Assembly: GCF_041949975.1 (NCBI RefSeq) | Contig: NZ_JBHFQG010000002.1 | Location: 62,001-126,000 of the forward strand | Reading direction: 5' to 3' | Source: Alteribacillus sp041949975 | GTDB lineage: Bacteria; Bacillota; Bacilli; Bacillales; Marinococcaceae | DNA: 64,000 nt | Part shown: positions 51,304 to 60,389 of the stretch, in pieces | Numbering within the stretch: the first letter of the stretch is position 1 | Layout of the letters: each line of letters opens with the position of its first letter | The notes under the pieces: generated by a model | Told to the model about the DNA's origin: nothing | Seen by the model: the letters and a program-made list of their open reading frames with translations, nothing else | Databases searched by the model: none | Translations under genes and position numbers: made by a program

Positions 51304-51537
51304 ATGGCGGATACACTCGACCGCGTGAAAAAAATTGTCGCTGACCGTCTTGGAGTAGAGGAAGCTGAAGTAACAAAAGAAGCTACTTTTAAAGATGACC
51401 TTGGCGCCGATTCTTTAGATGTGGTGGAACTCGTAATGGAACTAGAAGACGAGTTCGACCTCGAAATTTCTGATGAAGAAGCAGAAAAGATTTCTACTGT
51501 TGCTGATGTTGTCAATTACATAGAAGCACAGCAATAA
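51304..51537 (+). CDS. acpP: Acyl carrier protein
   Basis: 77-residue carrier with the phosphopantetheine Ser37 in DDLGADSLDVVELVM. Acidic, with helices around VKKIVADRLGV and MELEDEFDLEISDEEAEKI. ATG 51304 follows a very strong AAAGGAGGTGA; an in-frame upstream TTG at 51274 is not the start. It lies 111 nt after fabG. High expression is expected from the ribosome binding site. Confidence 0.97.
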   Translation: MADTLDRVKKIVADRLGVEEAEVTKEATFKDDLGADSLDVVELVMELEDEFDLEISDEEAEKISTVADVVNYIEAQQ

Positions 51538-51552
51538 TAGATGAAGCTGTAT

Positions 51553-51606
51553 GAGGCCGTAAAAAGGCTGATAACTTTTTCTCCTTTGAGCGGTCTCTTT
51601 TCTTTG
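51553..51606 (+). terminator. Possible terminator after acpP
   Basis: GAGGCCG at 51553-51559 can pair with CGGTCTC at 51591-51597 (one G-T), enclosing a second small stem AAAAAG/CTTTTT. TTTTCTTT follows. The long loop makes this uncertain. Confidence 0.45.
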
Positions 51607-51755
51607 CATTGTTAAGTAAGTCTACGGCGGCAAGCCGGGTTATTCTAACAACGTTAGAGAGCATCAAATGGATGGAATGAATTTTCTTCATAAGAAAATA
51701 CGGTATCCTCACCTTTTATTATTATGATTCTGGTAGAACAAACGGAGGACCTGCT

Positions 51756-52559
51756 ATGGCACACTCATCACAAAGATCTTCAAAAAAATATTCGTCTTCT
51801 CGCAGCCGCAAAGCTAGAAAAAAGTTAGTGCTTACTGAAGAACATCGTCAAAAGCTTACCAATATGCTTGAAAAGCTTGGTTTATCCTTCGAAGACGAAA
51901 AGCTTCTCATTCAAGCATTTACCCATTCATCCTATGTGAATGAGCATCGTATTCGATCCGTTCATGATAATGAGCGCCTGGAGTTTCTTGGGGACGCTGT
52001 CCTGGAGTTGGCTGTGTCACAGCATCTATTTAAACGCTTTGCAACAATGAGTGAAGGAGATATGACAAAGCTCCGTGCAGCGATAGTATGTGAAGCTTCT
52101 CTGGCCAACCTTGCCGAAGAGCTGAGTTTTGGAGAACTTGTTTTTCTTGGCAAAGGAGAAGAGATGACAGGCGGGAGAAATCGTCCGGCCTTATTGGCAG
52201 ATGTATTTGAAGCTTTTGTTGGGGCTTTATATCTTGATCAAGGACTTGAACGGGTATATACCTTTTTGAACCAAACGGTGTATCCAAAGATTGATAACGG
52301 TGCTTTTTCGCATATGATGGATTTCAAAAGCCAGCTGCAAGAGCACATTCAAAGAGATAATCTGGGAACTATTCTCTATGAAATAAAAGACGAAATAGGA
52401 CCGGCGCACAGCCGGGAATTTGTATCTGCTGTATATTTAAATGAAAAAATTCTCGGAGAAGGACGAGGACGATCTAAAAAAGAAGCAGAACAGCATGCTG
52501 CCCAGCAGGCATTATCTAAGCTAGAACCTTCTGGGCCAATCAAAGATAAAGAGGATTAA
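51756..52559 (+). CDS. rnc: Ribonuclease III
   Basis: 267-residue double-strand-specific endonuclease for rRNA and small RNA processing. Catalytic domain signature DNERLEFLGDAVLELAVS (residues ~69-86), with the second acidic cluster in PALLADVFEAFVGALYLDQG. The C-terminal dsRNA-binding domain (about 185-260) has DFKSQLQEHIQ and GEGRGRSKKEAEQHAAQQAL. A basic Ser/Arg/Lys N-terminal extension (1-27) precedes the core. ATG 51756 follows ACGGAGG. In B. subtilis smc follows directly; here a - strand DUF1128 gene intervenes. Confidence 0.97.
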   Translation: MAHSSQRSSKKYSSSRSRKARKKLVLTEEHRQKLTNMLEKLGLSFEDEKLLIQAFTHSSYVNEHRIRSVHDNERLEFLGDAVLELAVSQHLFKRFATMSEGDMTKLRAAIVCEASLANLAEELSFGELVFLGKGEEMTGGRNRPALLADVFEAFVGALYLDQGLERVYTFLNQTVYPKIDNGAFSHMMDFKSQLQEHIQRDNLGTILYEIKDEIGPAHSREFVSAVYLNEKILGEGRGRSKKEAEQHAAQQALSKLEPSGPIKDKED

Positions 52560-52586
52560 ACGCATACCAGCCTTCTTTTCAAATCA

Positions 52587-52626
52587 AAAACCACGCGAAA
52601 CTCAAAGGAGTCAGCGTGGTTTTCTG
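52587..52626. terminator. Terminator between convergent rnc and the DUF1128 gene
   Basis: AAAACCACGC (52587-52596) pairs with GCGTGGTTTT (52614-52623), with an inner ACTC/GAGT hairpin. T-rich flanks on both strands make it a good bidirectional terminator. Confidence 0.8.
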
Positions 52627-52638
52627 CATTACTTTTCC

Positions 52639-52863
52639 TTAAGCCTTTTTCAGCTTGCCAAGCTCTGAGACGATAGCGTCCATTTCACTTACGCTGAAGT
52701 TGTCTTTACTTTCAACCATTTCATAAATATCTTTAATATCCTCATAATTTTTCATGTCAAAACTCTCACTTTTCATGGCAGCTACGTTCACTATTTGCAA
52801 TTTCTGGGTGATTTCTTCAACCATAAAGCTCAAGTTTTCCTGTGTTGGTTCTTCTAAATTCAT
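52639..52863 (-). CDS. DUF1128 (UPF0435, YfkK-like) protein
   Basis: 74-residue hypothetical protein, mostly helical, with the family pattern EPTQENLSFMVEEITQKLQIVN, then IKDIYEMV and FSVSEMDAIVSELGKLKK. B. subtilis YfkK is the homologue I recall; no function is known. Start ATG 52863 (reading leftwards) has AAGGTGGGG upstream; a GTG at 52878 overlaps that site. It lies antisense-oriented between rnc and smc, which are neighbours in B. subtilis, so it is a local insertion relative to that order. Confidence 0.8.
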   Translation of the reverse strand: MNLEEPTQENLSFMVEEITQKLQIVNVAAMKSESFDMKNYEDIKDIYEMVESKDNFSVSEMDAIVSELGKLKKA

Positions 52864-53064
52864 ACGATTTTTCCCCACCTTTTCATCTGCTTTTCCATGT
52901 TTTCATTTTAGGGGTTTTGATGAAAAAGCGCAAATAGACATTAAGTCCTTTGAATACAGCCTTCTTCGAGATTAATAGTTATGGTAAAATAGTGTAGCCA
53001 TCTTTACAATAAGCATTGAAGGATCACAGAAACGAGTAGAAAGAAAACAGAGGAGGATACAGAA

Positions 53065-56000
53065 TTGTTCCTCAAACGATTAGAAATAAAAGGTTTTAAA
53101 TCATTTGCAGAAGAAATGAATATAGAGTTTGTTCCGGGAGTCAATGCAGTTGTCGGACCGAATGGAAGCGGGAAAAGCAATATTTCAGACGGCATCCGCT
53201 GGGTTCTCGGGGAGCAGTCGGCACGATCGCTCAGAGGCTCGAAAATGGAAGATGTTATTTTTGCAGGTAGTGATACACGCCGCTCCTTAAACCAGGCAGA
53301 AGTAACACTTGTGTTAGATAATGAAGATGATGAGATAAAACTTGGCTATAGCGAAGTCAGCGTAACACGTAAATTATATCGCTCTGGTGAAAGTGAGTAC
53401 TTACTTAATCAGCAGCCATGCCGGAGAAAAGATATCGTAGAGTTATTTATGGATTCCGGTATGGGAAAAGAAGCTTTTTCCATTATAGGACAAGGCCGGG
53501 TGGAAGAAGTGCTTTCAAGCAAACCCGAAGACCGCCGCGCCATTTTTGAAGAAGCGGCTGGTGTGGTGAAATATAAGCAGCGTAAACAGCAGGCTGAAAA
53601 AAAATTAACGGAAACACAGGATAACCTCAACCGTGTAGAAGATATTCTCCATGAACTCGAAGGGCAAGTAGAACCCTTAAAAATACAGGCTTCGATTGCG
53701 AAAGATTATCTTAATAAAAAAGAAGAACTGGAAGAAAAAGAAATTGCTCTTACCGTGTGGGAAATAGAAGATAAGCATAAAAAATGGACATCGCTTCAAA
53801 GTGAATTAGAACACATTGAAGAGAAGAAACAAAATCTTGAAAACAAGCTGCATAAGGATGAAGAAACATTAAAAACTGTACAGGATGAAGCTGAAAAACT
53901 TGATGAGTCTATTAACATATTACAGGATAAGCTTATAGACACTAGTGAACGGCTTGAAAAAGAAGAAGGACACCGCCGTCTTTTAGAAGAAAGAGGAAAA
54001 AATGCCGGTGAGAAAAAAGAAGAATGGGAAAACCGTTTACAGGAAACAAAATATAAGCATAAACAAACAAGTGAAGAGCTTGAATACCAGCGAAGCAAAT
54101 TGCAGCACAGCATTAGCAGAGTAAAAGAGTTAGAAGAAAAACTGAAAAGTAATCAAAAGGAATGGAAGCAGTTTAAACATAGTAAAGAATCGGAAATTGA
54201 GTCGTTAAAAAGTGAATATATTGAGCGTTTAAACGAGCAGGCAGCTATTAGAAATGAAGAACGGCACGTCTCTGATCAACAAGCCCAATTGAATAATAAG
54301 TCCGGCTCCCTTCATAAAGATAACGAAATATATGTGAAAGAAAGACAGCAGGCTGAAAAAAACATGGCAGAATGGCAGGAGCATACAAGGCTCGCTCAAG
54401 AAAAATATGAAAACACGAAAAACTCGTTTAAACAGCTGCAAAAGGAATGGAATGCCCACGCAGAAGAAGCAGACAAAAAAGAGAAGAAATTGTATGAAGC
54501 TTATCGTTATTTAGATCAGACCAAGTCGCGCATTAACGTACTAGAAGAGATGGAAGCAGATTATTCTGGATTCTTTCAAGGTGTTAAAGAAGTATTGAAA
54601 GCTAGAAGTATGAATTTAAGCGGCATTGTCGGTGCTGTAGCGGAATTAATAGAGGTTCCAAAAAAGTATGTAACGGCGGTAGAGACGGCACTTGGAGGAG
54701 CTCTGCAGCACGTAGTAACGCAAACAGAAAAGGATGCCAGACAAGCAATCCAATTTCTAAAAAGCCAGCAAAAGGGAAGAGCAACCTTTTTGCCTGCTGA
54801 TGTGGTCCGCGGAAGACATCTTTCTTCTTCTATGAAACAAAAACTAGAGGCGGCAGAAGGATTTATAACGATTGGCTCTGAAGCAGTGAAAATACAAGAC
54901 TCTTATCAGCATATTGCAGAAAACCTGCTCGGGCAGGTAGTGTTCGCTGAGACATTAGAGGCAGCCAATTATATGGCCAGGCTTTCAGGTTATAAAGTCC
55001 GTATTGTTACACTTGACGGTGATGTGGTGAACCCAGGCGGCTCAATGAGCGGAGGAGCTGCGAAGCAGCAAAAAGGACAGCTTCTTGGACGACAGCAGGA
55101 GCTTGAGGAATTAAAGAACAAGTTTGCTGTCATGCAGGAAAAAACAGAAGGGTTAGAGTCTGCCGTTAAGAAGATAAAAGAAAAGCGTGACCAGCTTACA
55201 AGTCAATTAGAAACATGCCGTCAAGAAGGCGAAGCTGCAAGAGATGAGCTTCAGCACGCAAAAGAAGAACTTGCAAAAGCGGAAGCAGAGCTTTCTAGAG
55301 CGAATTCCCGTCTGTCCCTGTTTGATAAAGAATCAGCTTCACTTGAAGAAGAAAAAAGAAAGCTGGAGCAGCGCCAGAAAGTACTTGGAGAAAATAAAGA
55401 ATTGGTCAAAACAAAATTAAACCAACTTGAACAAAAAATTGCTGATATTGAAACCGAAGAAAAAGAACGCGGCCAAAAACTAGAACGATTAAAAGAAGAA
55501 GAAACCACCTGGAAAGTGGAACTTGCAGCTGCCAAAGAAACGATGACGCATGATAAAGCGGAGAAAAAACGGTTAGAATCTCTACACGAACAAGAAAAAA
55601 ATGAAATGGAAACCCTACAAAACGACATTGAAATTCTAGAAGAACAGTTATCTTCACTGGATGGCGGGGATGGTGAACTTCAAGTAGATATTGAAGAAAT
55701 GAAAGCAAAGAAAGAACAATTAACGGAGGAAATGACCGCCCTACGCCGAGACAGAGTGGAAGGATATGAGAAAGCGGAGCGTTTAAAGGTTGGTATTCAA
55801 CAGCTTTCTTATGACCATAATGAACATCAGAAAACGTATCACAGTAAACAAGTAGAATTAAACCGGCTTGATGTCGAGCTCGATACAAGGCTGACCAACC
55901 TGCAGGAAACCTATGAGCTTACGTTTGAACGGGCAAAAGAAAAATACCCTCTCACTATAGATCCTGCAGAAGCAAAAAAGAAAATTAAATTAATAAAAAT

Positions 56001-56637
56001 GAGCATTGAAGAATTGGGAACGGTCAACCTTGGTGCCATCGATGAATATGAAAGAGTGTTTGAGCGGGTATCGTTTTTAACGGATCAAAGAAGTGATTTG
56101 CTTCAAGCCCAGCAGTCTCTGCGTGATGTCATTCATGAAATGGATGAAGAAATGAAACGGCGGTTTTCAGAAACGTTTACTGCGATTCGGCATCATTTTC
56201 AGGAAACGTATACAGAACTGTTTGGCGGAGGAGATGCAGACCTTCATTTGACAGACCCGGAAAACCTGCTTGAAACAGGAGTAGATATTATAGCAAGACC
56301 ACCAGGGAAAAAACGTCAGCACCTCTCTTTATTATCAGGAGGTGAGAAAGCACTAACAGCTATTGCATTATTATTTTCCATCATTAAAGTAAAGCCAGTA
56401 CCGTTTTGTGTGTTAGATGAAGTAGAAGCAGCCCTGGATGAAGCAAATGTTACACGCTTTGCAAGATACCTGCGCACATTCAGTAAAACAACGCAATTTA
56501 TTGTGATCAGCCATAGAAAAGCTACAATGGAAGAAGCAGACGTATTATACGGTATTACGATGGAAGAGTCAGGTGTTTCCAAGATGGTTTCTGTCAAGCT
56601 GGAAGAAACGTCGGAACTTATAGAAACAGCCAATTAA
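53065..56637 (+). CDS. smc: Chromosome segregation ATPase SMC (TTG start)
   Basis: 1190-residue condensin that loads at origins with ScpA/ScpB and aligns chromosome arms. Walker A VVGPNGSGKSNISDGI (residues ~30-45), long coiled coil from ~170, hinge at about 500-670 (SGIVGAVAELIEVPKKYVTAVE; GGSMSGGAA), second coiled coil, ABC signature LSLLSGGEKALTAIAL and Walker B FCVLDEVEAALDEANV near the C-terminus. Start is TTG 53065 after GAGGAGG. TGG-TAAAAT at 52982-52990 may be an extended -10. The divergent DUF1128 gene is 201 nt upstream. Confidence 0.97.
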   Translation: MFLKRLEIKGFKSFAEEMNIEFVPGVNAVVGPNGSGKSNISDGIRWVLGEQSARSLRGSKMEDVIFAGSDTRRSLNQAEVTLVLDNEDDEIKLGYSEVSVTRKLYRSGESEYLLNQQPCRRKDIVELFMDSGMGKEAFSIIGQGRVEEVLSSKPEDRRAIFEEAAGVVKYKQRKQQAEKKLTETQDNLNRVEDILHELEGQVEPLKIQASIAKDYLNKKEELEEKEIALTVWEIEDKHKKWTSLQSELEHIEEKKQNLENKLHKDEETLKTVQDEAEKLDESINILQDKLIDTSERLEKEEGHRRLLEERGKNAGEKKEEWENRLQETKYKHKQTSEELEYQRSKLQHSISRVKELEEKLKSNQKEWKQFKHSKESEIESLKSEYIERLNEQAAIRNEERHVSDQQAQLNNKSGSLHKDNEIYVKERQQAEKNMAEWQEHTRLAQEKYENTKNSFKQLQKEWNAHAEEADKKEKKLYEAYRYLDQTKSRINVLEEMEADYSGFFQGVKEVLKARSMNLSGIVGAVAELIEVPKKYVTAVETALGGALQHVVTQTEKDARQAIQFLKSQQKGRATFLPADVVRGRHLSSSMKQKLEAAEGFITIGSEAVKIQDSYQHIAENLLGQVVFAETLEAANYMARLSGYKVRIVTLDGDVVNPGGSMSGGAAKQQKGQLLGRQQELEELKNKFAVMQEKTEGLESAVKKIKEKRDQLTSQLETCRQEGEAARDELQHAKEELAKAEAELSRANSRLSLFDKESASLEEEKRKLEQRQKVLGENKELVKTKLNQLEQKIADIETEEKERGQKLERLKEEETTWKVELAAAKETMTHDKAEKKRLESLHEQEKNEMETLQNDIEILEEQLSSLDGGDGELQVDIEEMKAKKEQLTEEMTALRRDRVEGYEKAERLKVGIQQLSYDHNEHQKTYHSKQVELNRLDVELDTRLTNLQETYELTFERAKEKYPLTIDPAEAKKKIKLIKMSIEELGTVNLGAIDEYERVFERVSFLTDQRSDLLQAQQSLRDVIHEMDEEMKRRFSETFTAIRHHFQETYTELFGGGDADLHLTDPENLLETGVDIIARPPGKKRQHLSLLSGGEKALTAIALLFSIIKVKPVPFCVLDEVEAALDEANVTRFARYLRTFSKTTQFIVISHRKATMEEADVLYGITMEESGVSKMVSVKLEETSELIETAN

Positions 56638-56710
56638 TAATAGAAAGAACAGTCTGTAAACGAAAAATCTAAATTTCCAGGGAGAAAAGAAAGGAGTACA
56701 CATATTAATC

Positions 56711-57736
56711 ATGGGTTTTTTTAAAAAGCTAAAAGAAAAATTTACGGAGCAGACAGAAACAGTAACAGAAAAGTTTAAGGAAGGGCTGACAAAAACAAGA
56801 GACTCCTTTGTCGGCCGTATGAACGAATTATTTGCTCAATACCGGACGGTCGACGAAGAGTTTTTTGAGGAGCTGGAGGAGATTTTAATAGGGGCAGATG
56901 TCGGTGTTTCAACTGTCATGGAGCTGATTGATGAATTAAAAGAGGAAGCTAAACTCCGCAACATTAAAGAATCCAAAGAGATCGCGCCTGTTATTAGTGA
57001 AAAACTGGAGGAAAAACTGGATAAAAGTGGAGAAGATGCAGATCTTAACATGCAGGACGATCAAATGACCGTGATTCTTTTTGTCGGCGTAAATGGTGTC
57101 GGAAAAACAACGACAATCGGGAAAATGGCTCATTCCTTTAAAGAAGAAGGGAAAACAGTAGTAATGGCAGCAGGAGATACTTTCCGTGCTGGTGCGATTG
57201 AACAGCTTGAAGTATGGGGAGAGCGCGTAGGAGTCGATGTTATCAAACAGCAGGCCGGGTCTGACCCAGCTGCAGTCATGTATGACGCTATCCAGTCAGC
57301 CCGCGCCAAAAAAGCAGATGTGCTTTTATGTGATACGGCAGGAAGACTTCAAAATAAAGTAAACCTGATGAAAGAACTTGAAAAAGTAAAAAGAGTTATA
57401 TCCCGTGAAATACCGGATGCCCCTCATGAAGTCCTTCTTGTCCTTGATGCAACCACAGGTCAAAATGCTATGAGCCAGGCAAAAACGTTCGGTGAAGCTA
57501 CTGAAGTTTCAGGGATTGTGTTAACAAAACTTGATGGAACAGCGAAAGGCGGCATTGTACTAGCGATTAGAAATGAATTGGATATACCTGTAAAACTAGT
57601 AGGCTTAGGGGAAGGCATGGATGATCTGCAGCCATTTGATGCAGAACAGTTTGTGTATGGTCTTTTTAAAGAGCTGGTGGAAGAGGAAACAGGCGAAGAA
57701 ACGGAAGAAGAAATGGAAAATACTCGTGAAATTTGA
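56711..57736 (+). CDS. ftsY: Signal recognition particle receptor FtsY
   Basis: 341-residue GTPase that docks SRP-ribosome complexes at the membrane. An amphipathic basic N-terminus (MGFFKKLKEKFTEQTETVTE) serves membrane binding. NG domain: P-loop GVNGVGKTTTIGKMA, DTFRAGAIEQLEVW, DTAGRLQNK, TKLDGTAKGG, GLGEGMDDLQPFD. The C-terminal tail is acidic (EEETGEETEEEMEN), beyond the usual end. Between smc and ylxM-ffh as in B. subtilis. Confidence 0.97.
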   Translation: MGFFKKLKEKFTEQTETVTEKFKEGLTKTRDSFVGRMNELFAQYRTVDEEFFEELEEILIGADVGVSTVMELIDELKEEAKLRNIKESKEIAPVISEKLEEKLDKSGEDADLNMQDDQMTVILFVGVNGVGKTTTIGKMAHSFKEEGKTVVMAAGDTFRAGAIEQLEVWGERVGVDVIKQQAGSDPAAVMYDAIQSARAKKADVLLCDTAGRLQNKVNLMKELEKVKRVISREIPDAPHEVLLVLDATTGQNAMSQAKTFGEATEVSGIVLTKLDGTAKGGIVLAIRNELDIPVKLVGLGEGMDDLQPFDAEQFVYGLFKELVEEETGEETEEEMENTREI

Positions 57737-57756
57737 TAGCGCGTAAAGATATTTTC

Positions 57757-57785
57757 TTGACAGATAGTCATAATTTTAGTATCAT
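57757..57785 (+). promoter_or_regulatory. SigA promoter of ylxM-ffh
   Basis: Consensus TTGACA (57757-57762), 17-nt spacer, TATCAT (57780-57785), 47 nt upstream of the ylxM start. Confidence 0.78.
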
Positions 57786-57832
57786 CCTTGTTTGTAAAGG
57801 GATTTGACTTAACATTAAGAGGGTGAACGATC

Positions 57833-58177
57833 ATGCTCGAAAAAACAGTACGCATGAACGCTTTATTTGATTTTTATCAGCCCTTGTTAACGTTAAAACA
57901 ACAGAAGTATATGGAGCTTTACTTTCTTGATGATTTTTCGCTCGGAGAAATATCTGAAACCTTTGATGTAAGCCGTCAGGCCGTTTATGATAACATTAAG
58001 CGCACTGAGGCGATGTTAGAAGAATATGAAGAAAAACTAGGTCTCTATCGAAAATATAACGAGCGGATGAAACGATACCGGCAGTTGAGAAAGTATGCAG
58101 TAGACAGCTCTCCTTCCCCCGGTCTGATGAAAACGATTGAGGCGCTTGAAAAATTAGAGGAGGAGGGGACAAAATAA
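57833..58177 (+). CDS. ylxM: SRP-associated helix-turn-helix protein YlxM
   Basis: 114 residues. The N-terminal sigma-70 region 4-like helix-turn-helix (QQKYMELYFLDDFSLGEISE; FDVSRQAVYDNIKRTEAMLEEYE) is followed by a charged helix. Streptococcal YlxM binds SRP components and modulates GTPase activity; the name reflects constant linkage to ffh. ATG 57833 follows AGAGGGTG. The stop overlaps the ffh ATG by 1 nt, so translation is coupled. Confidence 0.93.
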   Translation: MLEKTVRMNALFDFYQPLLTLKQQKYMELYFLDDFSLGEISETFDVSRQAVYDNIKRTEAMLEEYEEKLGLYRKYNERMKRYRQLRKYAVDSSPSPGLMKTIEALEKLEEEGTK

Positions 58178-59523
58178 TGGCTTTTGAAGGTTTGGCAGAA
58201 AGACTCCAGGCAACCTTTGACAAAATGAAAGGCAGAGGGAAAGTTTCAGAGACAGACGTCAAAGAGATGATGCGTGAAGTTCGTCTGGCGCTGCTTGAAG
58301 CGGACGTTAACTTTAAAGTGGTGAAAAAGTTCGTAAACGACGTGAAAGAACGGGCTGTCGGCCAGGAAGTAATGAAAAGCCTTACCCCCGGGCAGCAGGT
58401 TATCAAGGTAGTGAATGAAGAGCTGACAAAGCTTATGGGCGGTGAACAAAGTAAAATTGCGCAGGCGCAGAAGCCTCCTACCGTGGTGATGATGGTTGGT
58501 CTGCAAGGTGCAGGGAAAACAACCACGACAGCGAAGATTGCCAATTACCTTCGCAAAAACAACAATCGCAAGCCGTTAATGGCAGCTGCTGATATATATC
58601 GTCCGGCAGCGATTGATCAGCTGAACACGTTAGGAAAGCAGCTCGACATCCCTGTTTTTTCACTTGGAGATCAGGTGAATCCTGTGGACATTGCAACAGG
58701 TGCAGTGAATCAGGCCAAAGAAGAGCACCAAGACTATGTTCTGATCGATACAGCCGGCCGCCTGCATGTGGACGAAGAATTAATGGGAGAACTCCAGGAA
58801 ATTAAAGAATCTGTTAAGCCAGATGAAATTCTTTTAGTCGTAGATGCAATGACAGGTCAGGATGCTGTGAACGTTGCGGAAAGTTTCAATGAGCAGCTGG
58901 GTCTAACCGGCGTGGTATTGACAAAGCTTGATGGTGATACCCGGGGCGGTGCAGCTTTATCCGTTAAAGCGGTAACCGACACGCCCATTAAGTTTGCCGG
59001 GATGGGAGAAAAAGTCGACCAGCTTGAACCATTTCACCCTGAACGGATGGCTTCTAGAATCCTGGGAATGGGAGACGTTCTTTCTCTCATTGAAAAAGCA
59101 CAAACCAATGTAGACGAAGAGCGTGCCAAAGAGTTGGAGAAAAAGATTCGTTCAGCTGATCTTACCTTTGATGACTTTCTCGAACAGCTTGAACAAGTGC
59201 GCAGCATGGGCCCCCTTGACGAACTGTTGGCAATGATGCCTGGTGCAAACAAAAAGGCAATGAAAAACATCCAGGTTGATGAAAGCCAAATCGGCCGCGT
59301 GGAGGCGATTGTACGCTCTATGACAACGCATGAAAAACAGAATCCTTCTGTGATGAATGCAAGTCGTAAACGTCGTATTGCAAAAGGCAGCGGCACGTCA
59401 ATTCAGGATGTCAACCGCCTTTTAAAACAGTTTGAAGACATGAAGAAAATGATGAAGCAGATGACGTCTATGCAAAAAGGTAAGAAAAAAGGCAAAGGCG
59501 GTTTTCAATTACCTTTTATGTAG
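58177..59523 (+). CDS. ffh: Signal recognition particle protein Ffh
   Basis: 448-residue SRP54 homologue that binds signal sequences and 4.5S/6S-like SRP RNA. N domain MAFEGLAERLQATFDKMKG; G domain P-loop GLQGAGKTTTTAKIA, DIYRPAAIDQLN, DTAGRLHVDEELM, TKLDGDTRGG, GMGEKVDQLEPFHPERM. Methionine-rich M domain from ~300 with ASRKRRIAKGSGTSIQDVN and a Met/Lys tail. AGGAGGAGG in the ylxM end is the binding site. Confidence 0.98.
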   Translation: MAFEGLAERLQATFDKMKGRGKVSETDVKEMMREVRLALLEADVNFKVVKKFVNDVKERAVGQEVMKSLTPGQQVIKVVNEELTKLMGGEQSKIAQAQKPPTVVMMVGLQGAGKTTTTAKIANYLRKNNNRKPLMAAADIYRPAAIDQLNTLGKQLDIPVFSLGDQVNPVDIATGAVNQAKEEHQDYVLIDTAGRLHVDEELMGELQEIKESVKPDEILLVVDAMTGQDAVNVAESFNEQLGLTGVVLTKLDGDTRGGAALSVKAVTDTPIKFAGMGEKVDQLEPFHPERMASRILGMGDVLSLIEKAQTNVDEERAKELEKKIRSADLTFDDFLEQLEQVRSMGPLDELLAMMPGANKKAMKNIQVDESQIGRVEAIVRSMTTHEKQNPSVMNASRKRRIAKGSGTSIQDVNRLLKQFEDMKKMMKQMTSMQKGKKKGKGGFQLPFM

Positions 59524-59539
59524 TGAAAAGGAAAAAACC

Positions 59540-59568
59540 TTTACAGGGAATAAAATTCCTATTATAAT
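59540..59568 (+). promoter_or_regulatory. SigA promoter of rpsP
   Basis: TTTACA (59540-59545), 17-nt spacer, consensus TATAAT (59563-59568), followed by the rpsP ribosome binding site GGAGGTG about 40 nt downstream. Confidence 0.82.
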
Positions 59569-59622
59569 GTGCTATTGTGTGAAATAATTTATTGTTTTAA
59601 ATAATCTTGGAGGTGTCTATAA

Positions 59623-59895
59623 ATGGCAGTTAAAATTAGACTTAAACGTATGGGATCAAAGAAAAAACCTTTTTATCGTGTGGTGGTAGCTGACTCCCGC
59701 GCGCCGCGTGACGGACGTTTCATCGAAGAAATCGGAACGTATAATCCGCTGAGAGAGCCTGCGGAAGTAAACATCAACGATGAAAAAGCAGTGAAGTGGA
59801 TGCTCGATGGTGCTAAGCCATCTGATACCGTGCGCAACCTTTTCTCTAGAGAAGGTCTTATGGAAAAGCTTCACAACGCTAAAAACGAAAAGTAA
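59623..59895 (+). CDS. rpsP: 30S ribosomal protein S16
   Basis: 90-residue ribosomal protein. The highly conserved N-terminus AVKIRLKRMGSKKKPFYRVV is followed by ADSRAPRDGRFIEEIGTYNP and VKWMLDGAKPSDTVRNLFS. GGAGGTG precedes ATG 59623. Usual length. First gene of the rpsP-khpA unit, driven by its own promoter. Confidence 0.98.
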   Translation: MAVKIRLKRMGSKKKPFYRVVVADSRAPRDGRFIEEIGTYNPLREPAEVNINDEKAVKWMLDGAKPSDTVRNLFSREGLMEKLHNAKNEK

Positions 59896-59951
59896 TCGCA
59901 CCAACCTGCTAAAAAGAGTGCTCATTACTTTAAAGGAGGCGGGGGAGAGCT

Positions 59952-60182
59952 ATGAGAGAGCTTGTTGAAACGATGGCCCGCGCGCTCGTGGATTATCCAG
60001 ACAGTGTTGATGTAGAAGAACGTCAGCAGGAAAACACCCTCGTCTTAACGTTGTCTGTCCATGAGAGTGATATGGGAAAAGTGATTGGAAAACAAGGCAG
60101 AATCGCTAATGCGATACGTTCTGTTTTGTATGCATCCGCTTCTCATCAAAAAAAGCGTGTTCGCCTTGATATTGTAGAATAA
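59952..60182 (+). CDS. khpA: KH-domain RNA-binding protein KhpA (YlqC)
   Basis: 76-residue single KH-domain protein. The GxxG RNA-binding loop is GKQGRI in MGKVIGKQGRIANAIRSVLY; the N-terminus RELVETMARALVDYPDSV is typical. In streptococci KhpA with KhpB affects cell division and RNA stability; here only the family is clear. AAAGGAGGCGGGGG lies before ATG 59952. A terminator follows. Confidence 0.95.
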   Translation: MRELVETMARALVDYPDSVDVEERQQENTLVLTLSVHESDMGKVIGKQGRIANAIRSVLYASASHQKKRVRLDIVE

Positions 60183-60192
60183 TAGCAGACAG

Positions 60193-60223
60193 AAAAGGTG
60201 AGGATTCCATCCTTGCCTTTTTT
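60193..60223 (+). terminator. Terminator after khpA
   Basis: AAAGGTGAGGA at 60194-60204 pairs with TCCTTGCCTTT at 60210-60220 (two wobble pairs), followed by further T. It separates rpsP-khpA from ylqD-rimM-trmD. From here to 60389 only the ylqD binding site is seen. Confidence 0.75.
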
Positions 60224-60389
60224 GCACTGTTAGAAAAATGTGAGAGGTAAACACTGTAAGACAGAAGCTGCTTTCCCTGCAAGTACTTGACGGCTTTTAC
60301 TAACACTTTTAACATTTAATCTGAGCATTACAGTTGCCTTTGTTAAAAAAACGGAGACATAGTATGGATGACCTTAAATGAGGTGGATC

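Noticed and set aside
55406..55888. 160-codon frame on the - strand inside smc
   Set aside because: Mirror of coiled-coil codons, hydrophobic and Leu-rich by codon complementarity; no start signals.
60378..60389. Earlier ATG start for ylqD
   Set aside because: It precedes the GAGGTGG site at 60380-60386, which serves ATG 60390.
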